From Variovorax fucosicus (GTDB lineage: Bacteria; Pseudomonadota; Gammaproteobacteria; Burkholderiales; Burkholderiaceae_C), in contig NZ_JASZYU010000004.1 of the NCBI RefSeq assembly GCF_030316825.1, forward strand, positions 124,001 through 188,000: 64,000 bases of DNA, in the 5' to 3' direction. Every line of letters starts with the position of its first letter. The stretch's first letter is position 1. Both the position numbers and the translations under genes were made by a program. Of the stretch, positions 36,343 to 46,870 are shown one piece after another. The notes beneath the pieces were generated by a model. The model was not told the origin of the DNA, ran no database searches, and saw only the letters and a program-made list of their open reading frames with translations.

Positions 36343-36457
36343 GCAGCAGCGAGGCCTCTGGGAGCTAGGCAGAAACACCCAAAGAGCCGCTTGCCAGTCT
36401 CACGACGACCGCCGCCGGCACCGACCCAGGCGACGCGCCGCGGCGGAAAACAGACGG

Positions 36458-37654
36458 TTACACCACCTTGGCGATGCTGGCGCAGACGTAGTCGATGTTC
36501 TTGCTGTTGAGCGCGGCCACGCACATGCGGCCCGTGTCGGTGCCGTACACGCCGAACTCGTTGCGCAGGCGCACCATCTGGTCCTTGGTCAGGCCCGAGT
36601 AGCTGAACATGCCGATCTGCGTGGTGATGAAGCTCATGTCTTCTTTCACGCCGGCCGCTTTCAGGCCGTCGACCAGCTTCTGGCGCATGGCCTTGATGCG
36701 CACGCGCATTTCGGCGAGTTCCTTTTCCCAGACCGCGCGGCGGGTCGGGTCGTTCAGCACCGCGGCTACCACCGCACCGCCGTGGATCGGCGGGTTGCTG
36801 TAGTTGGTGCGAATCGCGATCTTGAGCTGGGACAGCACGCGGCCGGCTTCTTCCTTGTTCTCGCACAGCACCGACAGGGCGCCGACGCGCTCGCCGTAGA
36901 GGCTGAAGCTCTTGGAGAACGAGGTCGAGACGAAGAAGGTGAGGCCGGCCTCGACGAACTTGCCGATCACGGCGCCGTCTTCCTGGATGCCGTGGCCGAA
37001 GCCCTGGTACGCCATGTCGAGGAAGGCGACCAGGTTCTTTGCCTTGACGGCGGCGATGACCTGATCCCACTGGGCGGCCGTGATGTCGTAGCCGGTCGGG
37101 TTGTGGCAGCAGGCGTGCAGCACGACGATGGTGCCGGCCGGGGCGGCGTTGAGCGCGGCCAGCATGCCGTCGAAGTTGACGCCGCGCTTGGCCGCGTCGT
37201 AGTACGGGTAGCTTTCGACCGGGAAGCCGGCCTGGGTGAACAGCGCGCGGTGGTTTTCCCAGCTCGGGTCGCTGATCAGCACCGTGGCATTCGGGCTGAG
37301 TTTCTTGAGGAAGTCGGCGCCGACCTTGAGGCCGCCGGTGCCGCCGATCGCCTGGATCGTCGCGACGCGGCCGGACTTGACCGGCTCGCTGTCGGCGCCG
37401 AACACCAGTCCCTTGACCGCGCTGTCGTATGCCGCGATGCCGTCGATCGGCAGGTAGCCGCGCGCGCTGGGCGCTTTCATCATGTCTTCCTCGGCGGTCT
37501 GCACGCAGGCCAGCAGAGGCAGCTTGCCGTTGTCGTCGTAGTAGACGCCGACGCCGAGGTTGACCTTCTTCGGGTTGGTGTCGGCTGCAAATTGCTCGTT
37601 GAGGCCGAGGATCGGATCGCGCGGTGCCATTTCGACCGCGGTGAACATAGACAT
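36458..37654 (-). CDS. tyrB: Aromatic-amino-acid / aspartate aminotransferase, class I
   Basis: 398 residues. PLP enzyme for aromatic and acidic amino acids. Family text: [49 protein letters not shown] and the PLP-lysine segment [16 protein letters not shown], then IRTNYSNPP for substrate carboxylate binding. The length and the start are standard. It is divergent from uvrB across a 107-base gap with an inverted repeat. Exact substrate preference cannot be set from sequence alone. Confidence 0.92.
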   Translation of the reverse strand: MSMFTAVEMAPRDPILGLNEQFAADTNPKKVNLGVGVYYDDNGKLPLLACVQTAEEDMMKAPSARGYLPIDGIAAYDSAVKGLVFGADSEPVKSGRVATIQAIGGTGGLKVGADFLKKLSPNATVLISDPSWENHRALFTQAGFPVESYPYYDAAKRGVNFDGMLAALNAAPAGTIVVLHACCHNPTGYDITAAQWDQVIAAVKAKNLVAFLDMAYQGFGHGIQEDGAVIGKFVEAGLTFFVSTSFSKSFSLYGERVGALSVLCENKEEAGRVLSQLKIAIRTNYSNPPIHGGAVVAAVLNDPTRRAVWEKELAEMRVRIKAMRQKLVDGLKAAGVKEDMSFITTQIGMFSYSGLTKDQMVRLRNEFGVYGTDTGRMCVAALNSKNIDYVCASIAKVV

Positions 37655-37688
37655 GGAGAAAGTCCTTTGGGATGAAAGCTTCGCGTGT

Positions 37689-37717
37689 AACCGGACAAGC
37701 GCTTAAGCTTTCCGGTT
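37689..37717. promoter_or_regulatory. Long inverted repeat between tyrB and uvrB
   Basis: AACCGGA (37689-37695) pairs with TCCGGTT (37711-37717); inside, AAGC and GCTT pair as well with one bulged C, leaving a GCTTAA loop. It lies in the divergent promoter gap and could be a repressor dyad or a 5'UTR hairpin. It does not resemble a LexA box, and none was seen in the gap. Confidence 0.4.
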
Positions 37718-37761
37718 CCCTTGAATTTTACCGGCGCCACCGCCACCTGACGGGAACAGCC

Positions 37762-39894
37762 ATGCCAGAGATCTCCGAAGCCATCACAGACACGCACGAC
37801 CCCGCTGCCGTCGGCCCCGCGAAAGAGGGCGAATTCATCCGTTTTCCGAACTCCCCGTTCGAGCTGTTCCAGCCCTATCCGCCGGCCGGCGACCAGCCGA
37901 ATGCGATCGAGGGCCTGGTCGAAGGGGTAGAGAACGGCGAGGTGTTCCAGACCCTGCTGGGCGTCACCGGCTCGGGCAAGACCTTCACCATGGCCAACGT
38001 GATCGCGCGGCTGGGCCGCCCGGCCATCGTGTTCGCGCCCAACAAGACCCTGGCCGCACAGCTCTACAGCGAGTTCCGCGAGTTCTTCCCGAAGAACGCG
38101 GTCGAGTACTTCGTCAGCTACTACGACTACTACCAGCCCGAGGCCTACGTGCCGCAGCGCGACCTGTTCATCGAGAAGGACAGCTCGATCAACGAGCACA
38201 TCGAGCAGATGCGTCTGTCGGCCACCAAGAGCGTGCTGGAGCGCCGCGACACGGTGATCGTGGCGACGGTGAGCGCCATCTATGGCATCGGCACGCCCGA
38301 GGACTACACCCAGATGCGTTTCATCATGCGGGTGGGCGACAAGATCGGCCAGCGCGACGTGATCGGCCGGCTGATCCGCATGCAGTACACGCGCAACGAG
38401 CAGGATTTTTCGCGCGGCACCTTCCGCGTGCGCGGCGACACGATCGATGTGTTTCCGGCCGAGCACAGCGAACTCGCCATCCGCATCGAGCTGTTCGACG
38501 ACGAGATCGAGACGCTGCAGTTGTTCGACCCGCTCACCGGCCGCATCCGGCAGAAGATCCCGCGCTTCACGGTCTACCCCTCGAGCCACTACGTGACGCC
38601 GCGCGACAAGGTCATGACCGCGGTCGAAACCATCAAGCTCGAACTGGCGGACCGGCTCAAGGAGCTGGTGGGGCAAGGCAAGCTGGTGGAGGCGCAGCGG
38701 CTCGAGCAACGCACTCGCTTCGACCTCGAGATGCTGGCCGAGATCGGCCACTGCAAGGGCATCGAGAACTACACGCGCCACTTGTCGGGCGCCGCGCCGG
38801 GCGATCCGCCGTCCACGCTGACCGACTACCTGCCGAAGGACTCGTTGATGTTCCTCGACGAGAGCCATCAGATGATCGGCCAGCTCAACGCCATGTACAG
38901 CGGCGACCGCGCGCGCAAGACCACGCTGGTCGAATACGGTTTCCGGCTGCCGTCGGCGCTGGACAACCGGCCGCTCAAGTTCGAGGAGTTCGAGACGCGC
39001 ATGCGCCAGGCGATCTTCGTCTCGGCCACGCCGGCCCAGTACGAGAAGGATCATGCTGGCAACGTGGTCGAGCAACTGGTGCGGCCCACCGGGCTGATCG
39101 ACCCCGAGGTCGAAGTGCGCCCGGCCACGCACCAGGTCGACGACGTGCTCGGCGAGATCCGCCTGCGCGTCGAAAAGAGCGAGCGCGTGCTGATCACCAC
39201 GCTGACCAAGCGGATGGCCGAGCAGTTGACCGACTACCTGGGCGACAACGGCGTCAAGGTGCGCTACCTGCACAGCGACATCGACACGGTCGAGCGGGTC
39301 GAGATCCTGCGCGATCTGCGTTTGGGCGCATTCGACGTGCTGGTGGGCATCAACCTGCTGCGCGAGGGCCTGGACATTCCCGAGGTGTCGCTGGTGGCGA
39401 TCCTCGACGCCGACAAGGAAGGCTTCCTGCGGGCCGAGCGCTCGCTGATCCAGACCATCGGCCGTGCCGCGCGCAACCTGAACGGCAAGGCGATCCTGTA
39501 CGCCGACCGCATGACCGATTCGATGAAGAAGGCGATCAGCGAGACCGACCGGCGGCGCGCCCACCAGATCGCCTACAACGAGGCCCACGGCATCACGCCG
39601 CGCAGCATCCTGAAGCAGGTGCGCGACCTGATCGACGGCGTCTACAGCGAAAAGACGGGCAAGGAAATGGCCAAGCTCGAGCTGGAGCGCGCCAAGGTCG
39701 AGGACATGAGCGAGAAAGACGTCTCGCGCGAAATCAAACGGCTCGAAAAGCTCATGCTCGAGCACGCCCGCAACCTCGAGTTCGAGAAGGCGGCGCGTGT
39801 GCGCGACCAGCTGGCGTTGCTGCGCGAGCAGGCTTTCGGCGCGCGCGGCGGCGACAACATCGCCGTGCTGACGCCCGGCGACACGCGCGGCTGA
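37762..39894 (+). CDS. uvrB: Excinuclease ABC subunit UvrB
   Basis: 710 residues from the ATG at 37762; the open frame starts at 37672 but the first 30 codons are not conserved. Helicase-like damage-verification subunit of nucleotide excision repair. Walker [18 protein letters not shown], the beta-hairpin region [21 protein letters not shown], helicase motifs DESHQMIGQ and IGRAARN, and a C-terminal UvrC-binding UVR domain ([22 protein letters not shown]). Length matches the family. Confidence 0.97.
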   Translation: MPEISEAITDTHDPAAVGPAKEGEFIRFPNSPFELFQPYPPAGDQPNAIEGLVEGVENGEVFQTLLGVTGSGKTFTMANVIARLGRPAIVFAPNKTLAAQLYSEFREFFPKNAVEYFVSYYDYYQPEAYVPQRDLFIEKDSSINEHIEQMRLSATKSVLERRDTVIVATVSAIYGIGTPEDYTQMRFIMRVGDKIGQRDVIGRLIRMQYTRNEQDFSRGTFRVRGDTIDVFPAEHSELAIRIELFDDEIETLQLFDPLTGRIRQKIPRFTVYPSSHYVTPRDKVMTAVETIKLELADRLKELVGQGKLVEAQRLEQRTRFDLEMLAEIGHCKGIENYTRHLSGAAPGDPPSTLTDYLPKDSLMFLDESHQMIGQLNAMYSGDRARKTTLVEYGFRLPSALDNRPLKFEEFETRMRQAIFVSATPAQYEKDHAGNVVEQLVRPTGLIDPEVEVRPATHQVDDVLGEIRLRVEKSERVLITTLTKRMAEQLTDYLGDNGVKVRYLHSDIDTVERVEILRDLRLGAFDVLVGINLLREGLDIPEVSLVAILDADKEGFLRAERSLIQTIGRAARNLNGKAILYADRMTDSMKKAISETDRRRAHQIAYNEAHGITPRSILKQVRDLIDGVYSEKTGKEMAKLELERAKVEDMSEKDVSREIKRLEKLMLEHARNLEFEKAARVRDQLALLREQAFGARGGDNIAVLTPGDTRG

Positions 39895-39950
39895 GCGGCG
39901 TGTCGGCATCGCTCCTCGGGTTTACCCGGGAGGGGCGAGGGACTTTCTGC

Positions 39951-39972
39951 TATACTTGACTGAAATACTCAA
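39951..39972 (+). promoter_or_regulatory. iscR promoter -10 box and IscR type 1 operator
   Basis: TATACT (39951-39956) is a good -10 box. TTGACT-N5-ATACTCAA-like dyad, precisely TTGACTGAAATACTCAA at 39956-39972, has arms TTGAxT and AxTCAA, the pattern of type 1 IscR sites bound by cluster-loaded IscR in the E. coli iscR promoter. The site overlaps the promoter start, as expected for repression of the isc operon when Fe-S clusters are plentiful. A small hairpin at 39912-39933 may end the uvrB transcript. Confidence 0.65.
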
Positions 39973-39989
39973 CAACAAAGAAACTCCCG

Positions 39990-40097
39990 ATGAAGGGCTG
40001 GCTCCAACCGATTGGCAACACCAATCGACGACGGGTCGGTAAGGGCGGAGACGACGTCACCCAGCCCCACCCGGGTTCGGTGTCATTTCAACGGTAA
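39990..40097 (+). CDS. Possible 35-residue leader peptide before iscR
   Basis: ATG at 39990 to TAA at 40095-40097 is open: MKGWLQPIGNTNRRRVG and on to SVSFQR. It has no clear ribosome site and its third positions are less G/C than the neighbouring genes, so coding is doubtful. The same bases form a well-paired RNA structure (see the leader entry). Either reading could hold; the peptide is the weaker one. Confidence 0.2.
   Translation: MKGWLQPIGNTNRRRVGKGGDDVTQPHPGSVSFQR
39995..40082 (+). ncRNA. Structured 5' leader of the isc operon (unclassified)
   Basis: The iscR transcript should begin near 39963 and its start codon is at 40116, leaving about 150 bases of leader. In it GGGCTGG (39995-40001) pairs with CCAGCCC (40061-40067) to close a junction; inside is CGATTGG-CAACA-CCAATCG (40009-40027), a perfect seven-pair hairpin; after it CACC and GGTG form a short stem at 40068-40082. 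I do not recognise it as a known riboswitch class. It could regulate iscR translation or readthrough. Confidence 0.4.
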
Positions 40098-40115
40098 GCA
40101 CACCAGGAGCTTGCA

Positions 40116-40652
40116 ATGCGTCTCACAACAAAAGGCCGTTTTGCGGTCACCGCGATGATCGACCTGGCCCTGCGCCAGAACACCGGCCCGGTCACGCTGG
40201 CTGCCATCAGCCAGCGCCAACAGATTTCACTCTCGTACCTCGAGCAGTTGTTCGGCAAGCTGCGCCGGCACGAACTGGTCGAGTCGACCCGTGGCCCGGG
40301 CGGCGGTTATTCGCTTGGCCGCAAGGCGGCCGAGATCACCGTGGCGGACATCATCGTTTCGGTCGATGAGCCGATCGACGCCACGCAGTGCGGCGGCAAG
40401 GAAAACTGCCTCGGCGAAGCCGGCCGCTGCATGACGCACGAGCTGTGGGCGTCGCTGAACCAGCGCATGGTCGAATTCCTCGACTCGGTCACGCTTCAAA
40501 AACTGGTCGACGACCAGCTCGCCAAAGGCGTGCAGGTCGAGAACAAGCCGGTCATCAAGCGTGCGATCTCGGCCCAGCCGGTGGTCAAGCCAATGCGGAT
40601 CAACGCACCGAATTCGGTGTTTGCGCTGGGCAACGTTTTCGCCAAGTCGTGA
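40116..40652 (+). CDS. iscR: Fe-S cluster assembly regulator IscR
   Basis: 178 residues, Rrf2 family, with AGGAG before the ATG. N-terminal winged helix [19 protein letters not shown] and [20 protein letters not shown]; the three cysteines for the [2Fe-2S] cluster are in [20 protein letters not shown], with the typical His for the fourth ligand. It represses the isc operon when cluster-loaded, consistent with the operator at 39956. An extra C-terminal tail of about 25 residues is present. Confidence 0.95.
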   Translation: MRLTTKGRFAVTAMIDLALRQNTGPVTLAAISQRQQISLSYLEQLFGKLRRHELVESTRGPGGGYSLGRKAAEITVADIIVSVDEPIDATQCGGKENCLGEAGRCMTHELWASLNQRMVEFLDSVTLQKLVDDQLAKGVQVENKPVIKRAISAQPVVKPMRINAPNSVFALGNVFAKS

Positions 40653-40729
40653 TGTGGTCGGTGCCTTCGGGCACCGCGCCGAACGCCCCCGATTCAACAA
40701 TCTTCTTCCTCCGCCAGCCCGAGCCAGCC

Positions 40730-41950
40730 ATGGACGTCACTCCTCATTTCCCGATCTACCTTGACTACGGCGCGACCACGCCGGTCGATCCGCGCGTTGT
40801 CGACGCGATGATTCCCTGGTTGCGCGAGCATTTCGGCAACCCGGCGTCGCGCAGTCATGCCTGGGGCTGGGAAGCCGAAGAGGCGGTCGAAAAGGCTCGT
40901 GGCGAAGTGGCCGACCTGATCGGCGCCGACCCGCGCGAAATCGTCTGGACCTCGGGCGCCACCGAATCGAACAACCTCGCGATCAAGGGCGCGGCCCAGT
41001 TCTACAAGGGCAAGGGCAAGCACCTGATCACGGTCAAGACCGAGCACAAGGCGGTGCTCGACACGATGCGCGAGCTGGAACGCCAGGGCTTCGAAGTCAC
41101 GTACCTCGACGTGCAGGAAGACGGCCTGCTCGACCTCGACAAGTTCAAGGCCGCGATCCGCGCCGACACCATCCTCGCGAGCGTCATGTTCGTGAACAAC
41201 GAGATCGGCGTCGTTCAGGACGTGGTTGCGCTCGGCAACATCTGCCGCGAAAAGGGCGTGATCTTTCATGTCGACGCGGCACAGGCCACCGGCAAGGTCG
41301 AGATCGACATGGCAAAGCTGCCCATCGACCTGTTGAGCCTGGCTTCGCACAAGACCTATGGCCCCAAGGGCATCGGCGCGCTGTACGTGCGCCGCAAGCC
41401 GCGCGTCCGGCTGGAAGCCCAGATGCACGGCGGTGGCCACGAGCGCGGCATGCGTTCGGGCACGCTGCCCACGCACCAGATCGTCGGCATGGGCGAGGCC
41501 TTCCGGCTTGCCAGGCTCGAGATGAAGGACGACATCGCCAAGGCCGCCGCATTGCAGAAGCGCCTGCTCGACGGCCTGAAGGACGTGGAGCAGGTCTTCA
41601 TCAACGGCGACCTCGAACGGCGCGTGCCGCACAACCTGAACATCAGCTTCAACTACGTCGAAGGCGAGTCGCTGATCATGGGCATCAAGGGTCTGGCGGT
41701 GTCGTCGGGCTCGGCATGCACGTCGGCCAGCCTGGAGCCCAGCTACGTGCTGCGTGCGCTGGGCCGCAGCGACGAGTTGGCCCACAGCAGCCTGCGCATG
41801 ACGATCGGCCGCTTCACGACCGAGGAAGAGATCGACTACGCGATCTCCACCATCAAGCACAACGTGGCGAAGCTGCGCGAACTCAGCCCCCTGTGGGAGA
41901 TGTTCAAGGACGGCATCGACATCAGCACGATCCAGTGGTCGGCCCACTGA
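40730..41950 (+). CDS. iscS: Cysteine desulfurase IscS
   Basis: 406 residues from the ATG at 40730 (an extended frame begins upstream inside iscR). PLP enzyme that takes sulfur from cysteine for Fe-S cluster assembly and for tRNA thiolation. PLP lysine at residue 208 in [12 protein letters not shown], the sulfur-carrying Cys at residue 330 in [16 protein letters not shown], and the N-terminal [11 protein letters not shown] of the class V aminotransferase fold. Second gene of the isc operon, following iscR by 77 bases. Confidence 0.96.
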   Translation: MDVTPHFPIYLDYGATTPVDPRVVDAMIPWLREHFGNPASRSHAWGWEAEEAVEKARGEVADLIGADPREIVWTSGATESNNLAIKGAAQFYKGKGKHLITVKTEHKAVLDTMRELERQGFEVTYLDVQEDGLLDLDKFKAAIRADTILASVMFVNNEIGVVQDVVALGNICREKGVIFHVDAAQATGKVEIDMAKLPIDLLSLASHKTYGPKGIGALYVRRKPRVRLEAQMHGGGHERGMRSGTLPTHQIVGMGEAFRLARLEMKDDIAKAAALQKRLLDGLKDVEQVFINGDLERRVPHNLNISFNYVEGESLIMGIKGLAVSSGSACTSASLEPSYVLRALGRSDELAHSSLRMTIGRFTTEEEIDYAISTIKHNVAKLRELSPLWEMFKDGIDISTIQWSAH

Positions 41951-41986
41951 TATCCACGCCCTGATCAAGTTCAAAGAGGTAACCCC

Positions 41987-42406
41987 ATGGCATATTCACC
42001 CAAGGTCATCGACCACTACGAAAATCCCCGCAATGTCGGCTCGTTCGAAAAGGGCGACGACTCGGTTGGCACCGGCATGGTTGGTGCACCGGCCTGCGGC
42101 GACGTCATGAAGCTGCAGATCAAGGTCAACGCCGAAACCGGCGTGATCGAAGACGCGCGCTTCAAGACCTACGGCTGCGGCTCGGCCATCGCTTCCAGTT
42201 CGCTCGTGACCGAGTGGGTCAAGGGCAAGACGCTCGACGAAGCGGCTGCGCTCAAGAATTCGCAGATCGCCGAAGAACTGGCACTGCCGCCGGTCAAGAT
42301 CCATTGCTCGATCCTGGCCGAAGACGCGATCAAGGCCGCCGTGAACGACTACAAGGCCAAGCACGGCGCCCCGGCGCAAGCTGTATCGGAAGCAGCGGTT
42401 CACTGA
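41987..42406 (+). CDS. iscU: Fe-S cluster scaffold IscU
   Basis: 139 residues. The scaffold on which IscS builds clusters. The three conserved cysteines lie in [23 protein letters not shown] and [12 protein letters not shown], with LPPVK just before the third as the HscA-binding motif. Start and length match the family. It follows iscS by 36 bases. Confidence 0.96.
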   Translation: MAYSPKVIDHYENPRNVGSFEKGDDSVGTGMVGAPACGDVMKLQIKVNAETGVIEDARFKTYGCGSAIASSSLVTEWVKGKTLDEAAALKNSQIAEELALPPVKIHCSILAEDAIKAAVNDYKAKHGAPAQAVSEAAVH

Positions 42407-42407
42407 G

Positions 42408-42731
42408 ATGGCTGTGACGCTCACCGAAGCGGCCGCGCGCCACGTCACACGCTACCTCGGCAAGCGGGGCAAGGGCGTGGGGGTACGGCTGGGCGTCAAG
42501 ACCACCGGTTGCTCGGGCCTGGCCTACAAGCTGGAGTACGTGGACGAGTTCGCCCCGGAAGACGTCGTGTTCGAAGACCATGGCATCAAGGTGCTGGTCG
42601 ACCCGAAAAGCCTGGCCTACATCGACGGCACGCAGCTCGACTTCGTGCGCGAAGGCCTGAACGAGGGCTTCAAGTTCATCAATCCGAACGAGCGCGATCG
42701 CTGCGGCTGCGGAGAGAGCTTCCGGATTTAG
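42408..42731 (+). CDS. iscA: Fe-S cluster carrier IscA
   Basis: 107 residues, one base after iscU. A-type carrier that accepts clusters from the scaffold or delivers iron. Conserved Cys at [16 protein letters not shown] and the C-terminal pair DRCGCGESF. Third assembly gene of the isc operon; a repeat and a terminator-like hairpin separate it from hscB. Confidence 0.94.
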   Translation: MAVTLTEAAARHVTRYLGKRGKGVGVRLGVKTTGCSGLAYKLEYVDEFAPEDVVFEDHGIKVLVDPKSLAYIDGTQLDFVREGLNEGFKFINPNERDRCGCGESFRI

Positions 42732-42820
42732 CCCACCCCCGAGGCGGCTCACTTCGTGTAGCCACTTCCCCCTCTAGGGGGCAACACCAGCGGCCCGGCA
42801 AAGCCGGTTCCGCGGTGTTC
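42732..42820 (-). repeat. Dispersed intergenic repeat, copy B
   Basis: Read on the minus strand it begins GAACACCGCGGAACCGGCTT, then TGCCGGGCCGCTGGTGTTGC, a CCCCC/GGGGG hairpin and ACACGAAGTG, nearly the same as copy A at 33506. It fills the space between iscA and hscB inside the isc operon. Confidence 0.75.
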
Positions 42821-42841
42821 CCCGAGCTGGCACCGACACAG

Positions 42842-42869
42842 CCGCCGCTGACTTTGCAGGCGGTTTTTT
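42842..42869 (+). terminator. Terminator-like hairpin inside the isc operon
   Basis: CCGCC (42842-42846) pairs with GGCGG (42859-42863), followed by six T residues (42864-42869). The short stem suggests partial termination between iscA and hscB, which would lower hscB-hscA-fdx relative to iscRSUA. The hscB start codon lies only six bases after it and has no clear ribosome site. Confidence 0.55.
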
Positions 42870-42875
42870 ATTGCC

Positions 42876-43394
42876 ATGAATCTCCAAGACACCGATTTCG
42901 AACTGTTCGACGTGCCGACGACCTTCGCGCAGGACCGCGCCGCACTCGATGCGCGCTGGAAGGAACTGCAGCGCGAGGCGCACCCCGACCGCTTTGCGGC
43001 CCAGGGCGCCTCTGCACAGCGCGTGGCGATGCAATGGTCGGTTCGCATCAACGAGGCCTACCAGCGTCTCAAGAGCCCGATCCGGCGCGCGAGCTACCTG
43101 TGCGAGCTGAACGGCTCGCCGATCGAGGCCGAGAACAACACGGCCATGCCGGGCGATTTCCTGGTGCAGCAGATGGAGTGGCGCGAGGCGCTGGAAGACG
43201 TGGCTGACGAAACCGGCCTGGATGCCTTGCGCGACGAGGTCGACGCGGGCCGTGCGCGCGCGCTGTCGGCGCTCGACTGGCTGATCGACGAAAAAGGCGA
43301 CTACCCGGGCGCGGCGCGCCAGGTCAGAGCCCTGATGTTCATTGAGCGTTTTGCCGAGGACATCGATGCCAAAGCCGCGCAGTGGGGACAATAG
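42876..43394 (+). CDS. hscB: Co-chaperone HscB (J-domain)
   Basis: 172 residues. J-domain protein that presents IscU to HscA. The J-domain has the HPD motif as [10 protein letters not shown] in the N-terminal third, after [21 protein letters not shown]; the C-terminal helical domain binds IscU. Position before hscA is standard. The start ATG has no evident Shine-Dalgarno sequence and follows a terminator-like hairpin. Confidence 0.93.
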   Translation: MNLQDTDFELFDVPTTFAQDRAALDARWKELQREAHPDRFAAQGASAQRVAMQWSVRINEAYQRLKSPIRRASYLCELNGSPIEAENNTAMPGDFLVQQMEWREALEDVADETGLDALRDEVDAGRARALSALDWLIDEKGDYPGAARQVRALMFIERFAEDIDAKAAQWGQ

Positions 43395-43398
43395 CGAC

Positions 43399-45255
<1,857 letters not shown>

Positions 45256-45267
45256 AAGCACAAGTAG

Positions 45268-45606
45268 ATGCCCATCATCAAGATCCTCCCGCATGCGGAG
45301 TACTGCCCGCAGGGCGCAGAAGTCACCGCGCCAGCCGGCACCTCGATCTGCGAGGCGCTGCTGGACAACCACATCAACATCGAGCACGCCTGCGAGATGA
45401 GCGCTGCCTGCACCACCTGCCACGTGCTGGTGCGCCAGGGCTTCGAGTCGCTCAATCCGTCGGACGAAACCGAAGACGATCTGCTCGATCGCGCCTGGGG
45501 GCTGGAGCCGCAGTCGCGGTTGAGCTGCCAGGCGATACTGGCGCAGAAGGACGTGACGATCGAGATCCCCAAATACTCGATCAATCACGCCAAGGAGAAT
45601 CATTGA
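45268..45606 (+). CDS. fdx: [2Fe-2S] ferredoxin of the isc system
   Basis: 112 residues, adrenodoxin-type. Cluster Cys residues lie in ACEMSAACTTCHVLV and in the late SRLSCQAIL. The text ESLNPSDETEDDLLDRAWGLEP is the usual interaction helix of isc ferredoxins. It supplies electrons for cluster assembly. It ends the isc operon; no iscX gene follows, only a repeat and dnaQ. Confidence 0.95.
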   Translation: MPIIKILPHAEYCPQGAEVTAPAGTSICEALLDNHINIEHACEMSAACTTCHVLVRQGFESLNPSDETEDDLLDRAWGLEPQSRLSCQAILAQKDVTIEIPKYSINHAKENH

Positions 45607-45607
45607 T

Positions 45608-45690
45608 GAGCGCAGCGCCGGGCCGCCCCGAGCAAGCTCGCACCCCCTTGGGGGGTGGCGAGGACACGAAGTGCCGAGACAGGGGGCACA
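45608..45690 (+). repeat. Dispersed intergenic repeat, diverged copy C
   Basis: Shares GCCGGGCCGC, a CCCCC/GGGGG hairpin (here CACCCCCTTGGGGGGTG) and ACACGAAGTG with copies A and B, in the same order, but the outer parts differ. It lies in the 85-base gap between fdx and dnaQ and may form the end of the isc transcript. Confidence 0.6.
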
Positions 45691-45691
45691 C

Positions 45692-46411
45692 ATGAGTCGC
45701 CAGATCGTTCTCGATACCGAAACAACCGGGCTCTCTGCCGAGAACGGCGACCGCGTGATCGAACTCGGCTGCGTCGAGCTGTTCGCCCGCAAGCTGACCG
45801 GCAACGACCTGCACATCTACTTCAACCCCGAGCGCGAGAGCCACGAAGACGCCCTCAAGGTGCACGGGCTCACCACCGACTTCCTGCGCGACAAGCCCAA
45901 GTTCGCCACGCTGGCGGGCGACGTTGTCGAGTACCTGCGCGGCGCAGAACTCATCATTCACAACGCCGCCTTCGACGTCGGCTTCCTCAACAAGGAGCTC
46001 GAACTGGCCGGCCTGCCGCCGCTGCGCACCTTCGTCGGCGAGATCACCGACACGCTCGCGATGGCCAAGCAGGTGTACCCGGGCAAGCGCAACTCGCTCG
46101 ATGCGCTGTGCGACCGCTTCGGCGTGGATCGCTCCAATCGCACTTTCCACGGCGCCAAGCTCGACGCGCAACTGCTGGCCGACGTCTACATCAACCTCAC
46201 GCGGGGACAAGACGCGCTGTTGATCGATGTGGCGTCGAACGAGCCCACGCTCGGCATGGCGATCGCGGTGGATCTGCGCAGCTTTGCGCTGCCGGTGCTG
46301 CGCGCAGGCGAGCATGAACTGGCCCTGCACGAGGCTGCGTTGCAGCAACTCGACAAAGCCAGCAACGGCCGCACACTGTTTCGCCAAGCTGGCGAAAATG
46401 CTGTGGCATAA
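45692..46411 (+). CDS. dnaQ: DNA polymerase III epsilon subunit (3'-5' proofreading exonuclease)
   Basis: 239 residues from the ATG at 45692. DEDDh exonuclease that proofreads for Pol III. Exo I VLDTETTGL, Exo II HNAAFDVGFLNKEL, Exo III HGAKLDAQLLADVY all present; the C-terminal part, residues about 190-239, is the linker region that contacts the alpha subunit. Its end contains TTTCGCC-AAGCT-GGCGAAA (46379-46397), a perfect inverted repeat just before the tRNA gene. Confidence 0.94.
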   Translation: MSRQIVLDTETTGLSAENGDRVIELGCVELFARKLTGNDLHIYFNPERESHEDALKVHGLTTDFLRDKPKFATLAGDVVEYLRGAELIIHNAAFDVGFLNKELELAGLPPLRTFVGEITDTLAMAKQVYPGKRNSLDALCDRFGVDRSNRTFHGAKLDAQLLADVYINLTRGQDALLIDVASNEPTLGMAIAVDLRSFALPVLRAGEHELALHEAALQQLDKASNGRTLFRQAGENAVA

Positions 46412-46487
46412 TCGCGGGCTTCGCACGAAAGTGTCGAACATTTCTGGCGGTGCCAGCAGCCCTCGCGGCTGTTCCAGGTACCGCTCG

Positions 46488-46562
46488 GGGCGGTTAGCTC
46501 AGGGGTAGAGCACAGCATTCACACTGCTGGGGTCGGAGGTTCGAAACCTCCACCGCCCACCA
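46488..46562 (+). tRNA. tRNA-Val (anticodon CAC)
   Basis: A full cloverleaf: acceptor GGGCGGT / ACCGCCC, D-arm GCTC/GAGC, anticodon stem CAGCA/TGCTG with loop TTCACAC (anticodon CAC, reading GUG Val codons), T-arm GGAGG-TTCGAAA-CCTCC, discriminator A and an encoded CCA (46560-46562). It lies 76 bases after dnaQ. Confidence 0.97.
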
Positions 46563-46679
46563 ATTTCCTTCGTATTTGCGCACGCATGTCGGCCCCGGCC
46601 GACGCATGGTTGCGCGTGTCCACCGTGGCGGTCGACGCGCATCGGCGGTAGAAAGAAGCGAAGCGAAAGGAGGCCCGGC

Positions 46680-46838
46680 ATGGCCACATTCCCCGATTTG
46701 CCCACCCCGATCACGCCCAACCCGGACGACCCCGCCGATTTGCCGGTTGAGCCCGACCAGGGGCCCGGCACGCCGCCGATCGAACCCGACGAGCCCGGCA
46801 GTCCGGCTCGCATGGCATTCCGTCGGGCCGGCGCTTGA
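46680..46838 (+). CDS. Small acidic Pro-rich protein, 52 residues
   Basis: ATG at 46680 is preceded by AAGGAGG at the right distance. The product starts MATFPDLPTPITPNPDDPAD and has many Pro, Asp and Glu residues (PVEPDQGPG, PIEPDEPG), with a short basic tail (RMAFRRAGA). Small proteins of the same build (DLPVEPDQGP) are common in proteobacteria and have no known function; the composition suggests an unfolded protein. Independent gene between the tRNA and the FAD enzyme. Confidence 0.65.
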   Translation: MATFPDLPTPITPNPDDPADLPVEPDQGPGTPPIEPDEPGSPARMAFRRAGA

Positions 46839-46870
46839 ACGCAGTCCCGTTGCGCGGCTAAGCTCGCGCG

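Noticed and set aside
37655-37761. LexA box for uvrB
   Set aside because: No CTGT-N8-ACAG match was found in the gap; only the AACCGGA/TCCGGTT dyad is seen.
37480-39909. Minus-strand open frame of 809 codons across uvrB
   Set aside because: Shadow of uvrB; only its far end coincides with tyrB in another frame.
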